64,000 bases of DNA from Paludibacteraceae bacterium (GCA_905234835.1 CAJOIZ010000013.1:1-64000), one strand, 5' to 3'; positions 49,783 to 60,556 are shown, counted from the stretch's first letter. Translations and numbers: made by a program. The notes: generated from the letters alone by a model not told the origin.

Positions 49783-49927
49783 GTTCCTTTCTAACTAAAC
49801 GTTCCATACGATGGGACAGACAAAAGGGTTGATCGGTTGAGTAAGGCGGGAGAGTCCCCCTGAAGACGATAGACAACCACAAACAGCAGGCAAGGCTTGC
49901 AAGTAAACAAAAAACACAACAACAGCA
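49783..49927 (+). promoter_or_regulatory. structured rpsL-rpsG intercistronic region, possible S7 control site
   Basis: The 145-bp gap is long for this operon. It contains hairpins GTTCCAT-ACG-ATGGGAC (49801-49817), a GGGA...TCCC pair around 49849-49859, and CAAGGCTTG near 49890. In E. coli S7 represses translation by binding the rpsL-rpsG gap; an analogous site here is inference. Confidence 0.4.
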
Positions 49928-50404
49928 ATGAGAAAAGCAAAACCTAAGAAACGTGTCATTCTGCCGGATCCTAAGTTCGGAGAGGTAATGGTTGCGAAGT
50001 TTGTCAACCACCTGATGCTGGATGGCAAGAAGAGCATCGCCTACGGCGTGTTCTACACTGCACTGGACATTGTAGGCCAGCGCAACAAGGAAGAGGGCAA
50101 AACAGCTCTTGATATCTGGAAACAGGCGCTGGACAATATCACTCCCATGGTGGAGGTGAAGTCGAAGCGTATCGGTGGTGCAACCTTCCAGGTGCCGACC
50201 GAGATTCGTGCCGACCGCAAAGAGTCCATCTCGATGAAGAACATGATCAACTTCGCACGCAAACGTGGCGGTCATTCGATGTCCGAGAAACTGGCAGGCG
50301 AAATCATGGATGCCTACAACAACCAGGGCGGCGCGTTCAAGCGCAAAGAGGACATGCACCGTATGGCGGAAGCCAACCGCGCATTCGCACACTTCCGTTT
50401 CTAA
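49928..50404 (+). CDS. rpsG: ribosomal protein S7
   Basis: 158 residues, complete: the family start [18 protein letters not shown], the rRNA-binding loop segment [17 protein letters not shown], and the C-terminal helix [13 protein letters not shown]. It nucleates assembly of the 30S head. It is followed by fusA after 54 bp. Confidence 0.97.
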   Translation: MRKAKPKKRVILPDPKFGEVMVAKFVNHLMLDGKKSIAYGVFYTALDIVGQRNKEEGKTALDIWKQALDNITPMVEVKSKRIGGATFQVPTEIRADRKESISMKNMINFARKRGGHSMSEKLAGEIMDAYNNQGGAFKRKEDMHRMAEANRAFAHFRF

Positions 50405-50458
50405 CCACTCTGACGATCGGAACACGAGAAGCCTATATATAAGGTATAGATAGCATAG

Positions 50459-52573
50459 ATGGCTAAACAGGACTTGACATATAACAGGAACATCGGTATT
50501 ATGGCTCACATCGATGCGGGCAAGACAACTACGTCCGAACGCATTCTCTACTACACGGGACTGACCCACAAGATAGGAGAGGTACACGACGGTGCAGCCA
50601 CGATGGACTGGATGGAACAGGAGCAGGAGCGCGGCATCACTATCACCTCCGCTGCCACCACGACGTATTGGAACTATGCAGGCAAGAAATACAAAATCAA
50701 CCTCATAGACACTCCGGGGCACGTGGATTTCACGGTAGAGGTGGAGCGCAGTCTGCGCATACTGGATGGTGCTGTGATGGCATTGTGCGCCGTCGGTGGC
50801 GTGCAGCCACAAAGCGAGACAGTATGGCACCAGGCCGACAAGTACAATGTTCCACGTCTGTGTTATGTCAACAAGATGGACCGCAGCGGAGCTAACTTCT
50901 TCGATGTGGTCAATCAGATTAAAGACAAACTTGGTGCCACTCCCTGCCCGATACAGATTCCTGTGGGCTCGGAGGAGAACTTCAAGGGCGTGGTTGATCT
51001 GGTGAGCATGAAAGCCATCCTGTGGCACGATGAAACGCAAGGTGCCGAATACGAGGTGGATGACATACCTGCCGAACTGCTTGCAGAGGCGCAGGAATGG
51101 CGTGACAAGATGCTGGAGACCGTTGCCGAATTTGACGACGTACTGATGGAGAAGTACTTCTCCGATCCGGCTACTATCAACGAAGACGAGATTCGTAGTG
51201 CTATCCGCAAGGGTACGCTGTCAATGTCCATCTTCCCCGTTATATGCGGTTCAAGTTTCAAGAACAAGGGCGTTCAGACAATGCTGGATGCCGTTTGTGC
51301 TTATCTGCCGAGTCCGATGGATGCTGACCATATTGATGGTACCGATCCCCGCACGGACAAACCTCTTTCCCGTAAACCCGATGAGAGCGAGCCGCTCTGC
51401 GCGCTGGCTTTCAAGATAGCCACCGACCCCTATGTGGGACGTCTGTGCTATTTCCGTGTGTATTCGGGCAAACTGGAGGCGGGCTCTTATGTGTATAACA
51501 CCCGTTCGGGCAAGAAGGAGCGTATAAGCCGCATCTTCCAGATGCACTCCAATCACCAGAACCCCGTGGACTTCATCAGCGCGGGCGATATTGGTGCCGG
51601 CGTAGGCTTTAAGGATATACGCACCGGTGATACGCTGTGCGATGAGAGCCACCCGATTACGCTTGAGTCCATCGAGTTCCCCGCTCCCGTTATTGGTGTG
51701 AGTGTGGAGCCGAAGAGCCAGGCGGATCTTGACAAACTTGGTGTTGGTCTTGCCAAACTGGCGGAGGAAGATCCCACGTTCACTGTCAAGACGGATGAAC
51801 AGACGGGGCAGACCGTTATCAGTGGCATGGGCGAACTACATCTTGAGATTATCATTGACCGTCTTCGCCGTGAGTTCCATGTCGAGTGCAACCAAGGCCG
51901 TCCGCAAGTGGCGTACCGTGAGGCGATTACCGCTCCTGTTGAACTGCGTGAGACCTACAAGAAGCAGACGGGTGGTCGCGGTAAGTTTGCAGATATGATT
52001 GTGCGTGTTGAACCGGCTGATGCTGACTTTGACGGGTCGCTGCAATTTGAAGACATCGTTAAGGGCGGCAACATACCGAAGGAGTACATCCCTGCCATCG
52101 AGAAAGGCTTCCAGACCGCAATGAAGAACGGCGTGCTGGCGGGTTATCCTATGGACAAACTGAAAGTGACCGTCATCGACGGTAGTTTCCATCCTGTGGA
52201 TTCCGACCAGTTGTCGTTTGAGATTTGCGCGCAGATTGCGTTCAAGAACGCCTGCCAGAAAGCCAAGCCCGTTCTCATGGAGCCGATTATGCAGATTGAA
52301 ATAGTAACTCCAGAAGCGAACATGGGTGACGTGATAGGTGACTTGAACAAGCGTCGCGGACAGGTGGAAGGTATGGATACTGCCCGTACGGGTGCGCGCA
52401 TCGTGAAAGCCAAAGTGCCTTTGAGCGAGATGTTCGGTTATGTGACTACGTTGCGTACTATCACTTCCGGTCGTGCCACCAGCAGCATGGAGTTCAGCCA
52501 TTACGAGGCGATGGCTCCGGCGCTGGCGAAAGCCGTACTCAAGGAGATAGGCGGAAGAGAAGACTTGATTTAA
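50459..52573 (+). CDS. fusA: translation elongation factor G
   Basis: 704 residues. The GTPase motifs are intact: [19 protein letters not shown] (G1), DTPGHVDF (G3) and NKMD (G4); the domain IV-V region with the family's GRGKFADM and the C-terminal [14 protein letters not shown] segment follow. EF-G drives translocation on the ribosome. Position in the str operon between rpsG and rpsJ is usual for the phylum. tuf does not follow, unlike in many other phyla. Confidence 0.97.
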   Translation: MAKQDLTYNRNIGIMAHIDAGKTTTSERILYYTGLTHKIGEVHDGAATMDWMEQEQERGITITSAATTTYWNYAGKKYKINLIDTPGHVDFTVEVERSLRILDGAVMALCAVGGVQPQSETVWHQADKYNVPRLCYVNKMDRSGANFFDVVNQIKDKLGATPCPIQIPVGSEENFKGVVDLVSMKAILWHDETQGAEYEVDDIPAELLAEAQEWRDKMLETVAEFDDVLMEKYFSDPATINEDEIRSAIRKGTLSMSIFPVICGSSFKNKGVQTMLDAVCAYLPSPMDADHIDGTDPRTDKPLSRKPDESEPLCALAFKIATDPYVGRLCYFRVYSGKLEAGSYVYNTRSGKKERISRIFQMHSNHQNPVDFISAGDIGAGVGFKDIRTGDTLCDESHPITLESIEFPAPVIGVSVEPKSQADLDKLGVGLAKLAEEDPTFTVKTDEQTGQTVISGMGELHLEIIIDRLRREFHVECNQGRPQVAYREAITAPVELRETYKKQTGGRGKFADMIVRVEPADADFDGSLQFEDIVKGGNIPKEYIPAIEKGFQTAMKNGVLAGYPMDKLKVTVIDGSFHPVDSDQLSFEICAQIAFKNACQKAKPVLMEPIMQIEIVTPEANMGDVIGDLNKRRGQVEGMDTARTGARIVKAKVPLSEMFGYVTTLRTITSGRATSSMEFSHYEAMAPALAKAVLKEIGGREDLI

Positions 52574-52654
52574 CCTTTGCACGTTGAGGACTCAAGCAAA
52601 TGACTCTTTGAGCCAGGCGTGCAAACACAATAAAAAAAATAAAAACAACTAATT
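52574..52654 (+). promoter_or_regulatory. hairpin between fusA and rpsJ
   Basis: TTTGCACG (52576-52583) pairs with CGTGCAAA (52618-52625), with an inner GG-CTCAA/TTGAG-CC stem. An A-rich stretch, not a T run, precedes the rpsJ ATG, so it is more likely a processing or translational element than a terminator. Confidence 0.45.
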
Positions 52655-52960
52655 ATGAGTCAGAAAATTAGAATCAAACTGAAATCATTCGACCACAATC
52701 TGGTGGACAAATCTGCTGAGAAAATTGTGAAAACAGTGAAAGCTACGGGTGCTCTGGTAAGCGGACCTATTCCATTGCCCACCCACAAACGTATTTTCAC
52801 TGTCAACCGTTCGACGTTCGTGAACAAGAAAAGCCGCGAACAGTTCGAATTGAGCAACTACAAGCGTCTGATAGACATCTACAACTCCAATCAGAAAACT
52901 ATCGAAGCATTGATGAAACTGGAACTGGCGAGCGGTGTCGAAGTAGAAATCAAAGTGTAG
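52655..52960 (+). CDS. rpsJ: ribosomal protein S10
   Basis: 101 residues, complete: [18 protein letters not shown] start, [26 protein letters not shown] centre, and the [10 protein letters not shown] end. Binds the 30S head and also acts in transcription antitermination in the family. First gene of the S10 section. Confidence 0.97.
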   Translation: MSQKIRIKLKSFDHNLVDKSAEKIVKTVKATGALVSGPIPLPTHKRIFTVNRSTFVNKKSREQFELSNYKRLIDIYNSNQKTIEALMKLELASGVEVEIKV

Positions 52961-53072
52961 TAAAAGAAAAGCCGCATCCCTCGGATAGCGTTGTGAGTAT
53001 CTTCGGAGAAGACGATGAACCCCGAGGGCGAGTGCGGAGAAAACAATAACTAAAAACAAATCCACTAAAAAA
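52961..53072 (+). promoter_or_regulatory. strong three-part stem between rpsJ and rplC
   Basis: CCGCA (52972-52976) and CCCTCGG (52978-52984) pair with CCGAGGG (53022-53028) and TGCGG (53033-53037). The region between folds as a TCTTC/GAAGA hairpin near 52999-53012. A long closed stem 35 bp before the rplC ATG suggests translational feedback, as known for L4 in the S10 operon of E. coli, although placed differently. Confidence 0.5.
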
Positions 53073-53690
53073 ATGCAAGGATTATTAGGAAAGAAAATCG
53101 GAATGACATCCGTATTCGGTGCTGATGGCAAGAATATCCCATGCACCGTCATCGAAGCCGGTCCGTGCGTTGTCACCCAACTCAAAACTGTGGAGAAAGA
53201 CGGTTATAATGCCGTACAGGTAGGTTTCATGCAGAAGAGCGAGAAGCATACCAACAAGGCTGAAATGGGCCATTTCAAAGCAGCTGGTGTACAACCCATG
53301 CGTCATCTTGCAGAGTTCGATGGTTTCGAACAGGACCTGAAACTTGGTGACACGCTCACCGTTTCGATGTTCGAGGAGAACTCCTACGTAGATGTAGTCG
53401 GCATCAGCAAAGGTAAAGGTTATCAAGGCGTCGTTAAGCGTCACGGCTTCGGCGGCGTAGGTCAGTCGACTCACGGTCAGGACGACCGTCTTCGCGCCCC
53501 CGGTTCGGTAGGTGCCTGCGCATATCCTTCACGTATCTTCCCCGGCACACGTATGGCGGGACACATGGGACAGGACCGCGTAACAGTTCAGAATCTGCTT
53601 GTTCTCAAGGTGATTCCTGAATACAACCTTATCATGGTTCGCGGCAGCATTCCCGGAGCTAAAAACAGTATTGTAACGATTAACAAGTAA
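53073..53690 (+). CDS. rplC: ribosomal protein L3
   Basis: 205 residues, complete: the [15 protein letters not shown] start, the FEGGQ-equivalent region, and [26 protein letters not shown] with the C-terminal RMAGHMG loop. The protein organises the peptidyltransferase region of the 50S. It follows a structured gap and precedes rplD by 5 bp. Confidence 0.97.
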   Translation: MQGLLGKKIGMTSVFGADGKNIPCTVIEAGPCVVTQLKTVEKDGYNAVQVGFMQKSEKHTNKAEMGHFKAAGVQPMRHLAEFDGFEQDLKLGDTLTVSMFEENSYVDVVGISKGKGYQGVVKRHGFGGVGQSTHGQDDRLRAPGSVGACAYPSRIFPGTRMAGHMGQDRVTVQNLLVLKVIPEYNLIMVRGSIPGAKNSIVTINK

Positions 53691-53695
53691 GAGGT

Positions 53696-54325
53696 ATGGA
53701 ACTTAGTGTAATGAACCAGGCCGGTAAAGAGACCGGCAGGAAGGTAGTTTTGAATGACGCTATCTTCGGCATTGAGCCTAACGACCATGCTATTTATTTG
53801 GACGTTAAGCAGTTCTTGGCTAACAACCGTCAGGGTACAGCCAAAGCGAAACAACGTAGCGAAAATGCCCACTCGACCCGCAAACTCGGTCGTCAGAAAG
53901 GCGGAGGCGGTGCTCGTCCGGGTGACTTCAAATCCCCTGTACGCGTAGGTGGTGGTACAATCTTTGGTCCCGTGCCTCGTGACTATAGTTTCAAGCTGAA
54001 CAAGAAAATCAAACAGCTGGCTCGCCGCAGTGCTTTGAGTATGCGTGCTCAGAACGGTCAGATTATCGTACTTGACACGCTGGGTTTTGACGCTCCGAAG
54101 ACGAAAGCGATGCTGGAAGTGATGAAGAACCTGAATGTGGCAGACAAAAAGGCGTTGTTCGTAATGCCCGAAAACAATGTCAACGTAATCAAGTCGGCAC
54201 GCAACATCCAACGCACCAATGTAACTACCGTAGGCGAACTGAACACTTATGCGGTGATGAACGCCAACGTGGTCATCATGACGGAAGATGCTGTGAAAGG
54301 ACTGGAAGGGATATTTAACGTTTAA
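53696..54325 (+). CDS. rplD: ribosomal protein L4
   Basis: 209 residues, with the basic exit-tunnel loop [22 protein letters not shown] and the [14 protein letters not shown] segment. L4 lines the peptide tunnel, and in E. coli it regulates the S10 operon. Short 5-bp gap after rplC, and 15 bp before rplW. Confidence 0.97.
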   Translation: MELSVMNQAGKETGRKVVLNDAIFGIEPNDHAIYLDVKQFLANNRQGTAKAKQRSENAHSTRKLGRQKGGGGARPGDFKSPVRVGGGTIFGPVPRDYSFKLNKKIKQLARRSALSMRAQNGQIIVLDTLGFDAPKTKAMLEVMKNLNVADKKALFVMPENNVNVIKSARNIQRTNVTTVGELNTYAVMNANVVIMTEDAVKGLEGIFNV

Positions 54326-54340
54326 GAAGGAGACAGAATT

Positions 54341-54631
54341 ATGGCAATTATAATCAAACCTATCGTCACCGAAAAGATGACAGCTGCCGGAGAGAAACTT
54401 AACCGTTATGGATTCCGCGTAGAACGTACTGCCAACAAGTTGCAAATCAAGAAGGCAGTCGAAGATATGTACAATGTCCAGGTTTTGGATGTGAATACAA
54501 TGGTGGTTGCTCCGAAGCGTACCCAGCGTTGGACTCGCAGTGGTCTGCTTCGCGGTAAGACCAATTCCTACAAGAAAGCCGTGGTAACATTGAAAGAAGG
54601 TGAAACAATCGATTTTTATAGCAATATCTAA
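54341..54631 (+). CDS. rplW: ribosomal protein L23
   Basis: 96 residues, complete ([14 protein letters not shown] start and the loop near [23 protein letters not shown]). It sits at the tunnel exit and is the docking site for trigger factor and SRP. rplB follows after 2 bp. Confidence 0.97.
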   Translation: MAIIIKPIVTEKMTAAGEKLNRYGFRVERTANKLQIKKAVEDMYNVQVLDVNTMVVAPKRTQRWTRSGLLRGKTNSYKKAVVTLKEGETIDFYSNI

Positions 54632-54633
54632 AA

Positions 54634-55458
54634 ATGGCTGTACGTAAATTAAAACCCACTACACCGGGGCAAAGACACAAAGTTATCGGCGCGTTTGAGA
54701 CAATTACCGCAAGCGCACCGGAGAAGTCTCTCGTGTTCGGTAAACTGAAAACGGGTGGTCGCAACAACACTGGTAAGGAGACCATGCGTTACATCGGTGG
54801 CGGACACAAGCAGAAATTCCGCGTAATTGACTTCAAACGCAACAAGGACGGTGTACCCGCAGTCGTTAAAACCATTGAGTATGATCCGAACCGCTCGGCT
54901 CGCATCGCTCTGCTGTTTTACGCTGACGGCGAGAAGCGTTACATACTTGCTCCCAACGGATTGCAAGTAGGTCAGACAGTTGTATCAGGAAGCGGCATCG
55001 CTCCCGAAGTAGGTAACTCCCTCCCCATTGCGGAGATTCCTCTGGGAACGATTATTCACAACATCGAGTTGCGTCCTGGCCACGGAGCCCAAATGGTTCG
55101 TTCGGCAGGTACGTTTGCGCAACTGGCAGGTCGTGAAGACAAGTACGCTCTGATCAAACTGCCTTCGGGTGAACTTCGCAAGGTGCTTGCTGCCTGCAAG
55201 GCTACGATAGGCGAGGTTGGCAATAGTGACCATGCGCTCGAAAAGAGCGGTAAGGCGGGACGAAGCCGCTGGTTAGGACGCCGTCCTCACAACAGAGGTG
55301 TGACGATGAACCCCGTAGATCACCCGATGGGTGGTGGTGAAGGTCGCGCTTCAGGTGGACATCCGCGTAGCCGCAAGGGCTTGCTGGCTAAGGGCTACAA
55401 GACTCGTCATCCGAAGAACCAGAGCAATCAATACATTATTGAGAGACGTAAGAAATAA
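54634..55458 (+). CDS. rplB: ribosomal protein L2
   Basis: 274 residues, complete. The invariant segment near the C-terminus [19 protein letters not shown] contains the histidine at the peptidyltransferase centre. The N-terminus [16 protein letters not shown] is standard for the phylum. It follows rplW by 2 bp. Confidence 0.97.
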   Translation: MAVRKLKPTTPGQRHKVIGAFETITASAPEKSLVFGKLKTGGRNNTGKETMRYIGGGHKQKFRVIDFKRNKDGVPAVVKTIEYDPNRSARIALLFYADGEKRYILAPNGLQVGQTVVSGSGIAPEVGNSLPIAEIPLGTIIHNIELRPGHGAQMVRSAGTFAQLAGREDKYALIKLPSGELRKVLAACKATIGEVGNSDHALEKSGKAGRSRWLGRRPHNRGVTMNPVDHPMGGGEGRASGGHPRSRKGLLAKGYKTRHPKNQSNQYIIERRKK

Positions 55459-55478
55459 CCTATAAAACAGAAGAAATT

Positions 55479-55742
55479 ATGAGTCGTTCATTAAAAAAAG
55501 GACCGTTTATCAACGTTAAGTTGGAGAAAAAGGTGCTCGCCATGAATGAGGCTAACAAGAAGGAAGTTGTCAAAACATGGTCGCGTGCATCAATGATCTC
55601 TCCTGATTTTGTAGGTCATACCATCGCAGTTCACAATGGAAACAAGTTCATCCCTGTCTATATCACCGAGAATATGGTAGGTCATAAGTTGGGCGAATTC
55701 GCTCCGACACGTATCTTCCGCGGTCATGCAGGCAAGAAATAA
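55479..55742 (+). CDS. rpsS: ribosomal protein S19
   Basis: 87 residues, complete: [19 protein letters not shown] start and [20 protein letters not shown] end. S19 is in the 30S head near the A-site tRNA. It has a 20-bp gap after rplB and a 40-bp A-rich gap before rplV. Confidence 0.97.
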   Translation: MSRSLKKGPFINVKLEKKVLAMNEANKKEVVKTWSRASMISPDFVGHTIAVHNGNKFIPVYITENMVGHKLGEFAPTRIFRGHAGKK

Positions 55743-55782
55743 TCCATTGAATCATTAAAACAACATTAAAATCAAGATTAAA

Positions 55783-56187
55783 ATGGGTGCAAGAAAACAC
55801 AATACGGCTGAAGCGCGTAAGGAGGCTCAAAAGACTCAGTACTTTGCTAAGCTCAACAACGTTCCTACCTCCCCGCGCAAGATGCGCCTTGTTGCAGATA
55901 TGATTCGTGGGTTGGAAGTGAACCGTGCACTGGGTGCGTTGCATTTCTCTACGAAAGAGGCTTCGCGCGCCTTGGAAAAACTTCTCAAATCGGCTATCGC
56001 CAACTGGGAACAGAAAACCGGTAGGAAAGCCGATCAAGAGACTCTGTATGTTAGTACAATTATGGTTGACGGAGGTATGATGCTCAAACGTCTCCGCACA
56101 GCTCCTCAAGGGCGGGGATATCGTATCCGCAAACGTTCGAACCATATAACAATCTATGTAGATACCAAACCTGAAAAAGCTGAGTAA
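55783..56187 (+). CDS. rplV: ribosomal protein L22
   Basis: 134 residues, slightly longer than E. coli L22 (110). The tunnel loop [22 protein letters not shown] and the family end ITIYV are present. It has a short phylum-type N-terminal addition. rpsC starts 4 bp after its stop. Confidence 0.97.
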   Translation: MGARKHNTAEARKEAQKTQYFAKLNNVPTSPRKMRLVADMIRGLEVNRALGALHFSTKEASRALEKLLKSAIANWEQKTGRKADQETLYVSTIMVDGGMMLKRLRTAPQGRGYRIRKRSNHITIYVDTKPEKAE

Positions 56188-56191
56188 GACT

Positions 56192-56959
56192 ATGGGACAA
56201 AAAATCAATCCAATTAGTAACCGTCTGGGTATCGTGCGCGGATGGGATAGCAACTGGTTCGGTGGCAAACGCTATGGTGACACTATCCTCGAAGATAGCA
56301 AGATCCGTGAGTATTTGAACGCCCGCCTTGCAGAGGCAAGTATTAGCCGTATCGTCATAGAGAGAACTCTTAAGCTTGTGACTGTAACTGTCTGCACTGC
56401 TCGCCCCGGTTATATTATCGGTAAGGGTGGACAAGAGGTTGACAAATTGAAAGAGGAACTGAAGAAAATCACCAAACAGGAGGTGCAAATCAACATCCAC
56501 GAGGTAAAGCGTCCTGAATTGGATGCTACTATTGTGGCAACTAAGATTGCACGCCAGCTGGAAGGAAAGATTGCTTACCGTCGCGCCATCAAGATGGCTA
56601 TCGCCTCTACGATGCGTATGGGAGCAGAAGGTATCAAGGTGCAGATCAGCGGCCGTCTGAACGGTGCTGAAATCGCCCGTAGCGAGATGTACAAAGAAGG
56701 ACGTACTCCTTTGCATACGCTTCGCGCTGATATCGACTATTGCCATGCCGGTGCGCTGACCAAGGTCGGCATTCTCGGTATCAAGGTATGGATCTGCCGT
56801 GGTGAGAAGTACGGAAAAGTGGATCTGGCTCCTAATTTCTCACAGAAATCGGAGACAGGCCGCGGTGGTGACCGTCGTGATGACCGCCGTCCCCGTGGCG
56901 AACGTCGCGACCGTCGTGATGACCGCCGTGGAGACTTCCGCCGTAGCAGAAAAGATTAA
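56192..56959 (+). CDS. rpsC: ribosomal protein S3 with an Arg/Asp-rich tail
   Basis: 255 residues. The core (KH domain with [16 protein letters not shown] [16 protein letters not shown], and the C-terminal S3 domain) ends near residue 215. The last about 40 residues are a low-complexity tail of RGGDRRDD and [11 protein letters not shown] type, longer than in E. coli S3 (233 residues). Such a tail is probably flexible and could contact mRNA. The protein forms the mRNA entry site of the 30S. Confidence 0.96.
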   Translation: MGQKINPISNRLGIVRGWDSNWFGGKRYGDTILEDSKIREYLNARLAEASISRIVIERTLKLVTVTVCTARPGYIIGKGGQEVDKLKEELKKITKQEVQINIHEVKRPELDATIVATKIARQLEGKIAYRRAIKMAIASTMRMGAEGIKVQISGRLNGAEIARSEMYKEGRTPLHTLRADIDYCHAGALTKVGILGIKVWICRGEKYGKVDLAPNFSQKSETGRGGDRRDDRRPRGERRDRRDDRRGDFRRSRKD

Positions 56960-56986
56960 TGTTAAACCGATTTGTAGATTACAGTT

Positions 56987-57418
56987 ATGTTACAACCTAA
57001 GAAAACTAAATTCCGCCGTTCGCAGAAAGGTCGCATCAAAGGCAATGCGCAGCGCGGCAATGAACTGGCCTTTGGCTCTTTCGGCATAAAGAGCCTCGGT
57101 GCCATCTGGTTGACAGGTCGCCAAATCGAAGCAGCCCGTGTAGCGGTGACCCGTTATATGCAGCGTCAAGGTCAGGTATGGATACGTGTATTCCCGGATA
57201 AACCCATTACCAAGAAGCCTTTGGATGTCCGTATGGGTAAAGGTAAGGGTGCACCCGAAGGGTTCGTGGTTCCGTTGGAACCCGGTCGTATCATCTTCGA
57301 GGTGGACGGCGTACCGTACGAGACCGCCAAGGAGGCACTCCGCCTGGCGGCCCAGAAACTCCCGATTACAACCAAATTTGTCGTAAGACACGATTACGAC
57401 GCAACCCAATTAGTATAA
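56987..57418 (+). CDS. rplP: ribosomal protein L16
   Basis: 143 residues, complete: [19 protein letters not shown] start and the [23 protein letters not shown] loop near the tRNA binding sites. It follows rpsC by 27 bp and precedes rpmC by 8 bp. Confidence 0.97.
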   Translation: MLQPKKTKFRRSQKGRIKGNAQRGNELAFGSFGIKSLGAIWLTGRQIEAARVAVTRYMQRQGQVWIRVFPDKPITKKPLDVRMGKGKGAPEGFVVPLEPGRIIFEVDGVPYETAKEALRLAAQKLPITTKFVVRHDYDATQLV

Positions 57419-57426
57419 TAAGGATT

Positions 57427-57621
57427 ATGAAAACTGCAGAAATCAAAGAATTAACCACTGCTGAAATCCAGGAGCGTCTGGCATCCGAAAAGGAGCAACT
57501 CACTCGCTTGAAACTGAATCACAGCATTTCGCCGCTCGATAATCCGTTGCAGATTAAGGTTGCCCGTAAGACAATCGCCCGGCTTGCAACAGAGCTTCGT
57601 GCAAGAGAATTAACCAAGTAA
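57427..57621 (+). CDS. rpmC: ribosomal protein L29
   Basis: 64 residues, complete two-helix protein ([18 protein letters not shown] start, [18 protein letters not shown] second helix). It sits near the tunnel exit beside L23. Confidence 0.95.
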   Translation: MKTAEIKELTTAEIQERLASEKEQLTRLKLNHSISPLDNPLQIKVARKTIARLATELRARELTK

Positions 57622-57634
57622 AAATCCGACAGAA

Positions 57635-57889
57635 ATGGAAAGAAATCTTAGAAAAGAGCGTCAGGGCGTTGTTACTTCCGATAAGATGGACAAGACCATT
57701 GTCGTGGCCGTCAAGTGGAAAGAGAAACACCCCCTCTATGGCAAATTTGTGAATAAAACACGTAAGTTCCATGTTCATGACGAGAAGAACGAATGTGGTG
57801 TGGGTGATACCGTCCGCATTATGGAAACCCGTCCTCTGAGCAAAACGGTACGTTGGCGTTTAACTCAAATCATTGAAAGGGCTAAATAA
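57635..57889 (+). CDS. rpsQ: ribosomal protein S17
   Basis: 84 residues, complete: [21 protein letters not shown] start and the [11 protein letters not shown] end. It binds 16S rRNA early in assembly. rplN follows after 2 bp. Confidence 0.96.
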   Translation: MERNLRKERQGVVTSDKMDKTIVVAVKWKEKHPLYGKFVNKTRKFHVHDEKNECGVGDTVRIMETRPLSKTVRWRLTQIIERAK

Positions 57890-57891
57890 TT

Positions 57892-58257
57892 ATGGTACAA
57901 CAAGAATCAAGACTGACTGTTGCAGACAACAGCGGTGCGAAAGAAGCACTCGTCATTCGTGTTCTTGGCGGCACTAAGAAGCGTTATGCAACCCTTGGCG
58001 ACACAGTGGTCGTAGCAGTGAAGGGAGTTATTCCCGGTAGTGAAGTAAAAGACGGTGCGGTAAGCCGTGCAATCGTGGTACGCGTGAAGAAAGAAGTCCG
58101 CCGTGCTGATGGCAGTTACATCCGTTTTGATGACAACGCATGTGTACTGATCACCAACCAGAACGAACTTCGCGGTAGCCGTATCTTCGGTCCCGTAGCC
58201 CGTGAACTGCGCCAAACAAACATGAAAATCATTTCGTTGGCACCCGAGGTGCTTTAA
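57892..58257 (+). CDS. rplN: ribosomal protein L14
   Basis: 121 residues, complete: [20 protein letters not shown] start, the [13 protein letters not shown] segment and the SLAPEVL end. It lies at the subunit interface. rplX follows after 33 bp. Confidence 0.97.
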   Translation: MVQQESRLTVADNSGAKEALVIRVLGGTKKRYATLGDTVVVAVKGVIPGSEVKDGAVSRAIVVRVKKEVRRADGSYIRFDDNACVLITNQNELRGSRIFGPVARELRQTNMKIISLAPEVL

Positions 58258-58290
58258 GGCGTCCGGCTAACGACAAATCACAGTAAAGTT

Positions 58291-58599
58291 ATGGCAAAAT
58301 TACATATCAAAAAGGGTGACATCGTATACGTGAACGCAGGTTCTTCCAAAGGCAAGACTGGTCGTGTGCTGGAAATGCTGGTGGACAAGCAACGCGCCAT
58401 CGTTGAGGGTGTCAATATGGTCAGCAAGGCTACCAAACCCAATGCCAAGAATCCGCAAGGAGGAATTGTTAAACAGGAAGCTCCTATCCACATCTCGAAC
58501 CTCAATCCTGTCGAGGACGGCAAGCCCGTACGCGTAGGACGTCAGGTTAAAGACGGCAAACTGGTACGAGTAAGTAAAAAATCAGGTAAAGAGATTTAA
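58291..58599 (+). CDS. rplX: ribosomal protein L24
   Basis: 102 residues, with the KOW motif [19 protein letters not shown] and the [13 protein letters not shown] segment. It initiates 50S assembly. It ends 2 bp before rplE. Confidence 0.96.
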   Translation: MAKLHIKKGDIVYVNAGSSKGKTGRVLEMLVDKQRAIVEGVNMVSKATKPNAKNPQGGIVKQEAPIHISNLNPVEDGKPVRVGRQVKDGKLVRVSKKSGKEI

Positions 58600-58601
58600 C
58601 T

Positions 58602-59144
58602 ATGAATACCGCAAGCTTAAAACAAGATTATCAAGATCGCATTGTGCCAATCCTGATGAAAGAGTTTGGCTATACGACTGTAATGCAGTGCCCCAAGCTT
58701 ACCAAGATTGTGCTCAATCAGGGATTAGGGGATGCTGTGGCAGACAAGAAGATTATCGATGTAGCCCAGCAGGAAATGACACTCATCTCCGGTCAGAAGG
58801 CTGTAGCAACGGTTTCCAAGAAGGATATCGCTAACTTCAAGGTTCGTAAGAAAATGCCGATAGGCGTGCGCGTTACCCTTCGCGGCGAGCGTATGTACGA
58901 GTTCTTAGAGCGTCTGGTACGTGTGGCGCTGCCCCGTATCCGTGACTTCCGCGGTATCAACAGCAAGATGGATGGTCGTGGCAACTATACGCTGGGTATC
59001 ACAGAGCAGATTATCTTCCCTGAGATTAACATCGACACCATCACCAAACTGATGGGTATGAACATTACGTTTGTTACCACCGCTCCGACGGATGCCGAAG
59101 GCTTCGCGTTGCTGCGCGAGTTTGGTCTGCCTTTCAAGAAGTAA
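58602..59144 (+). CDS. rplE: ribosomal protein L5
   Basis: 180 residues, complete: [19 protein letters not shown] start, [25 protein letters not shown] and the [15 protein letters not shown] segment. It binds 5S rRNA and contacts the P-site tRNA. Confidence 0.97.
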   Translation: MNTASLKQDYQDRIVPILMKEFGYTTVMQCPKLTKIVLNQGLGDAVADKKIIDVAQQEMTLISGQKAVATVSKKDIANFKVRKKMPIGVRVTLRGERMYEFLERLVRVALPRIRDFRGINSKMDGRGNYTLGITEQIIFPEINIDTITKLMGMNITFVTTAPTDAEGFALLREFGLPFKK

Positions 59145-59166
59145 CCCTTAACAAACTAAAATCACT

Positions 59167-59454
59167 ATGGCAAAAGAATCAATGAAAGCCCGTGAGGTTA
59201 AGAGGGCAAAATTGGTAGCTCGTTATGCAGCAAAACGTGCCGAACTCAAGAAAGCCGTTAATAACGGTGACTATGAGGCAGCACAGAAACTGCAGGATCT
59301 GCCCAAGAACGCCAGTCCTGTTCGGCTGCACAACCGTTGCAAGATCACCGGTCGTCCGAAAGGCTATATGCGTGCATTCGGGTTGAGCCGTATCCAGTTC
59401 CGTGAGATGGCTTCCAAAGGCCTTATCCCGGGAGTGAAGAAGGCGAGCTGGTAA
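59167..59454 (+). CDS. rpsN: ribosomal protein S14 (zinc-free type)
   Basis: 95 residues. The C-terminal [39 protein letters not shown] pattern is S14; the N-terminal extension and the lack of paired CxxC motifs identify the longer, zinc-independent form. It is followed by an unusually long, structured gap before rpsH. Confidence 0.96.
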   Translation: MAKESMKAREVKRAKLVARYAAKRAELKKAVNNGDYEAAQKLQDLPKNASPVRLHNRCKITGRPKGYMRAFGLSRIQFREMASKGLIPGVKKASW

Positions 59455-59568
59455 AAGACAGAAAAATGCAAAGTGCACGATGCTGTGAAGCATCGTTGCA
59501 CGAGGCATGGATAACTAATAATTAAATATTGTCTCCGTTGTGGAGATTAATTTAAAAACCAAAAACAA
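59455..59568 (+). promoter_or_regulatory. two hairpins between rpsN and rpsH, possible S8 control site
   Basis: GTGCACGATGC (59473-59483) pairs with GCATCGTTGCAC (59490-59501, one bulge). A second hairpin has TTAAAT...TCTCC (59522-59536) against GGAGA...ATTTAA (59542-59555). S8 represses its own operon in E. coli; this pair just before rpsH is a plausible counterpart, by inference. Confidence 0.5.
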
Positions 59569-59964
59569 ATGACAGATCCAATCGCAGATTATCTCACTCG
59601 TTTGAGAAATGCAATCAAAGCCGGTCATCGCGTAGTGGAAGTTCCGGCTTCGAATCTGAAGAAAGAGATCACCCGCATCCTGTTCGAGAAGGGATACATC
59701 CTCTCGTACAAGTTTGTGGAGGACGGACCTCAAGGCACTATCAAGATAGCCTTGAAGTATGATCCCGTTAACAACGTTAACGCCATCCGTAGTTTGAAAC
59801 GTGTATCAACCCCCGGTCTTCGTCAGTATGTGGGCTATCGCGAGATGCCCCGCGTGTTGAACGGATTGGGTATCGCCATCCTGAGCACCAGTAAGGGGGT
59901 GATGACCAACAAGGAAGCTGTAGGTCAGAAACTGGGCGGTGAGGTTATTTGTTATGTTTATTAA
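59569..59964 (+). CDS. rpsH: ribosomal protein S8
   Basis: 131 residues, complete: MTDPIADYLTRLRNAIKAGH start, TPGLRQYVGYREMPRVLNGLG and the end GEVICYVY. It is a primary 16S rRNA binder. In E. coli it also represses the spc operon. rplF follows after 17 bp. Confidence 0.97.
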   Translation: MTDPIADYLTRLRNAIKAGHRVVEVPASNLKKEITRILFEKGYILSYKFVEDGPQGTIKIALKYDPVNNVNAIRSLKRVSTPGLRQYVGYREMPRVLNGLGIAILSTSKGVMTNKEAVGQKLGGEVICYVY

Positions 59965-59981
59965 TGTAGGAGGAAGCAACT

Positions 59982-60539
59982 ATGTCAAGAATTGGTAAAT
60001 TACCTATTGCAATCCCCGCAGGCGTAACCGTAACAGTAAGCCCCGAAAATGTTGTTACTGTCAAGGGTCCCAAAGGAGAGCTTTCACAGCAAGTGGATTC
60101 CCGGATTAAAGTGGATGTGGAAGGCGGCGTATGCCATGTCACCCGTCCTAACGATGACAAGGAAATGCGTTCCATGCACGGTCTCTATCGCGCTCTTATC
60201 CACAATATGGTTTATGGCGTGAGCGAAGGATACAAGAAAGTGCTTGAACTGGTTGGTGTCGGTTATCGTGTAGAATTGGCACAGCCTAATGTTCTTAACT
60301 TTTCGCTCGGTTATACGCACCCCATTTTCTTAGGTCTTCCCAAGGAAGTGAAAGTAGAAACCAAGTCAGAGCGTAACCAGAACCCGCTCGTTATGCTGGA
60401 ATCGGCAGACAAGCAGTTGTTGGGTCAGATATGCGCGAAGATTCGTTCGTTCCGCAAACCTGAACCTTATAAGGGCAAAGGTATTCGCTTCCAGGGTGAA
60501 GTGGTTCGTCGTAAAGCTGGTAAGTCGGCTGCCAAATAA
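59982..60539 (+). CDS. rplF: ribosomal protein L6
   Basis: 185 residues, complete with both L6 repeats: [18 protein letters not shown] start and the C-terminal [16 protein letters not shown]. It sits near the factor-binding site of the 50S. Confidence 0.97.
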   Translation: MSRIGKLPIAIPAGVTVTVSPENVVTVKGPKGELSQQVDSRIKVDVEGGVCHVTRPNDDKEMRSMHGLYRALIHNMVYGVSEGYKKVLELVGVGYRVELAQPNVLNFSLGYTHPIFLGLPKEVKVETKSERNQNPLVMLESADKQLLGQICAKIRSFRKPEPYKGKGIRFQGEVVRRKAGKSAAK

Positions 60540-60556
60540 ATGAAAGGAATAAAGTT

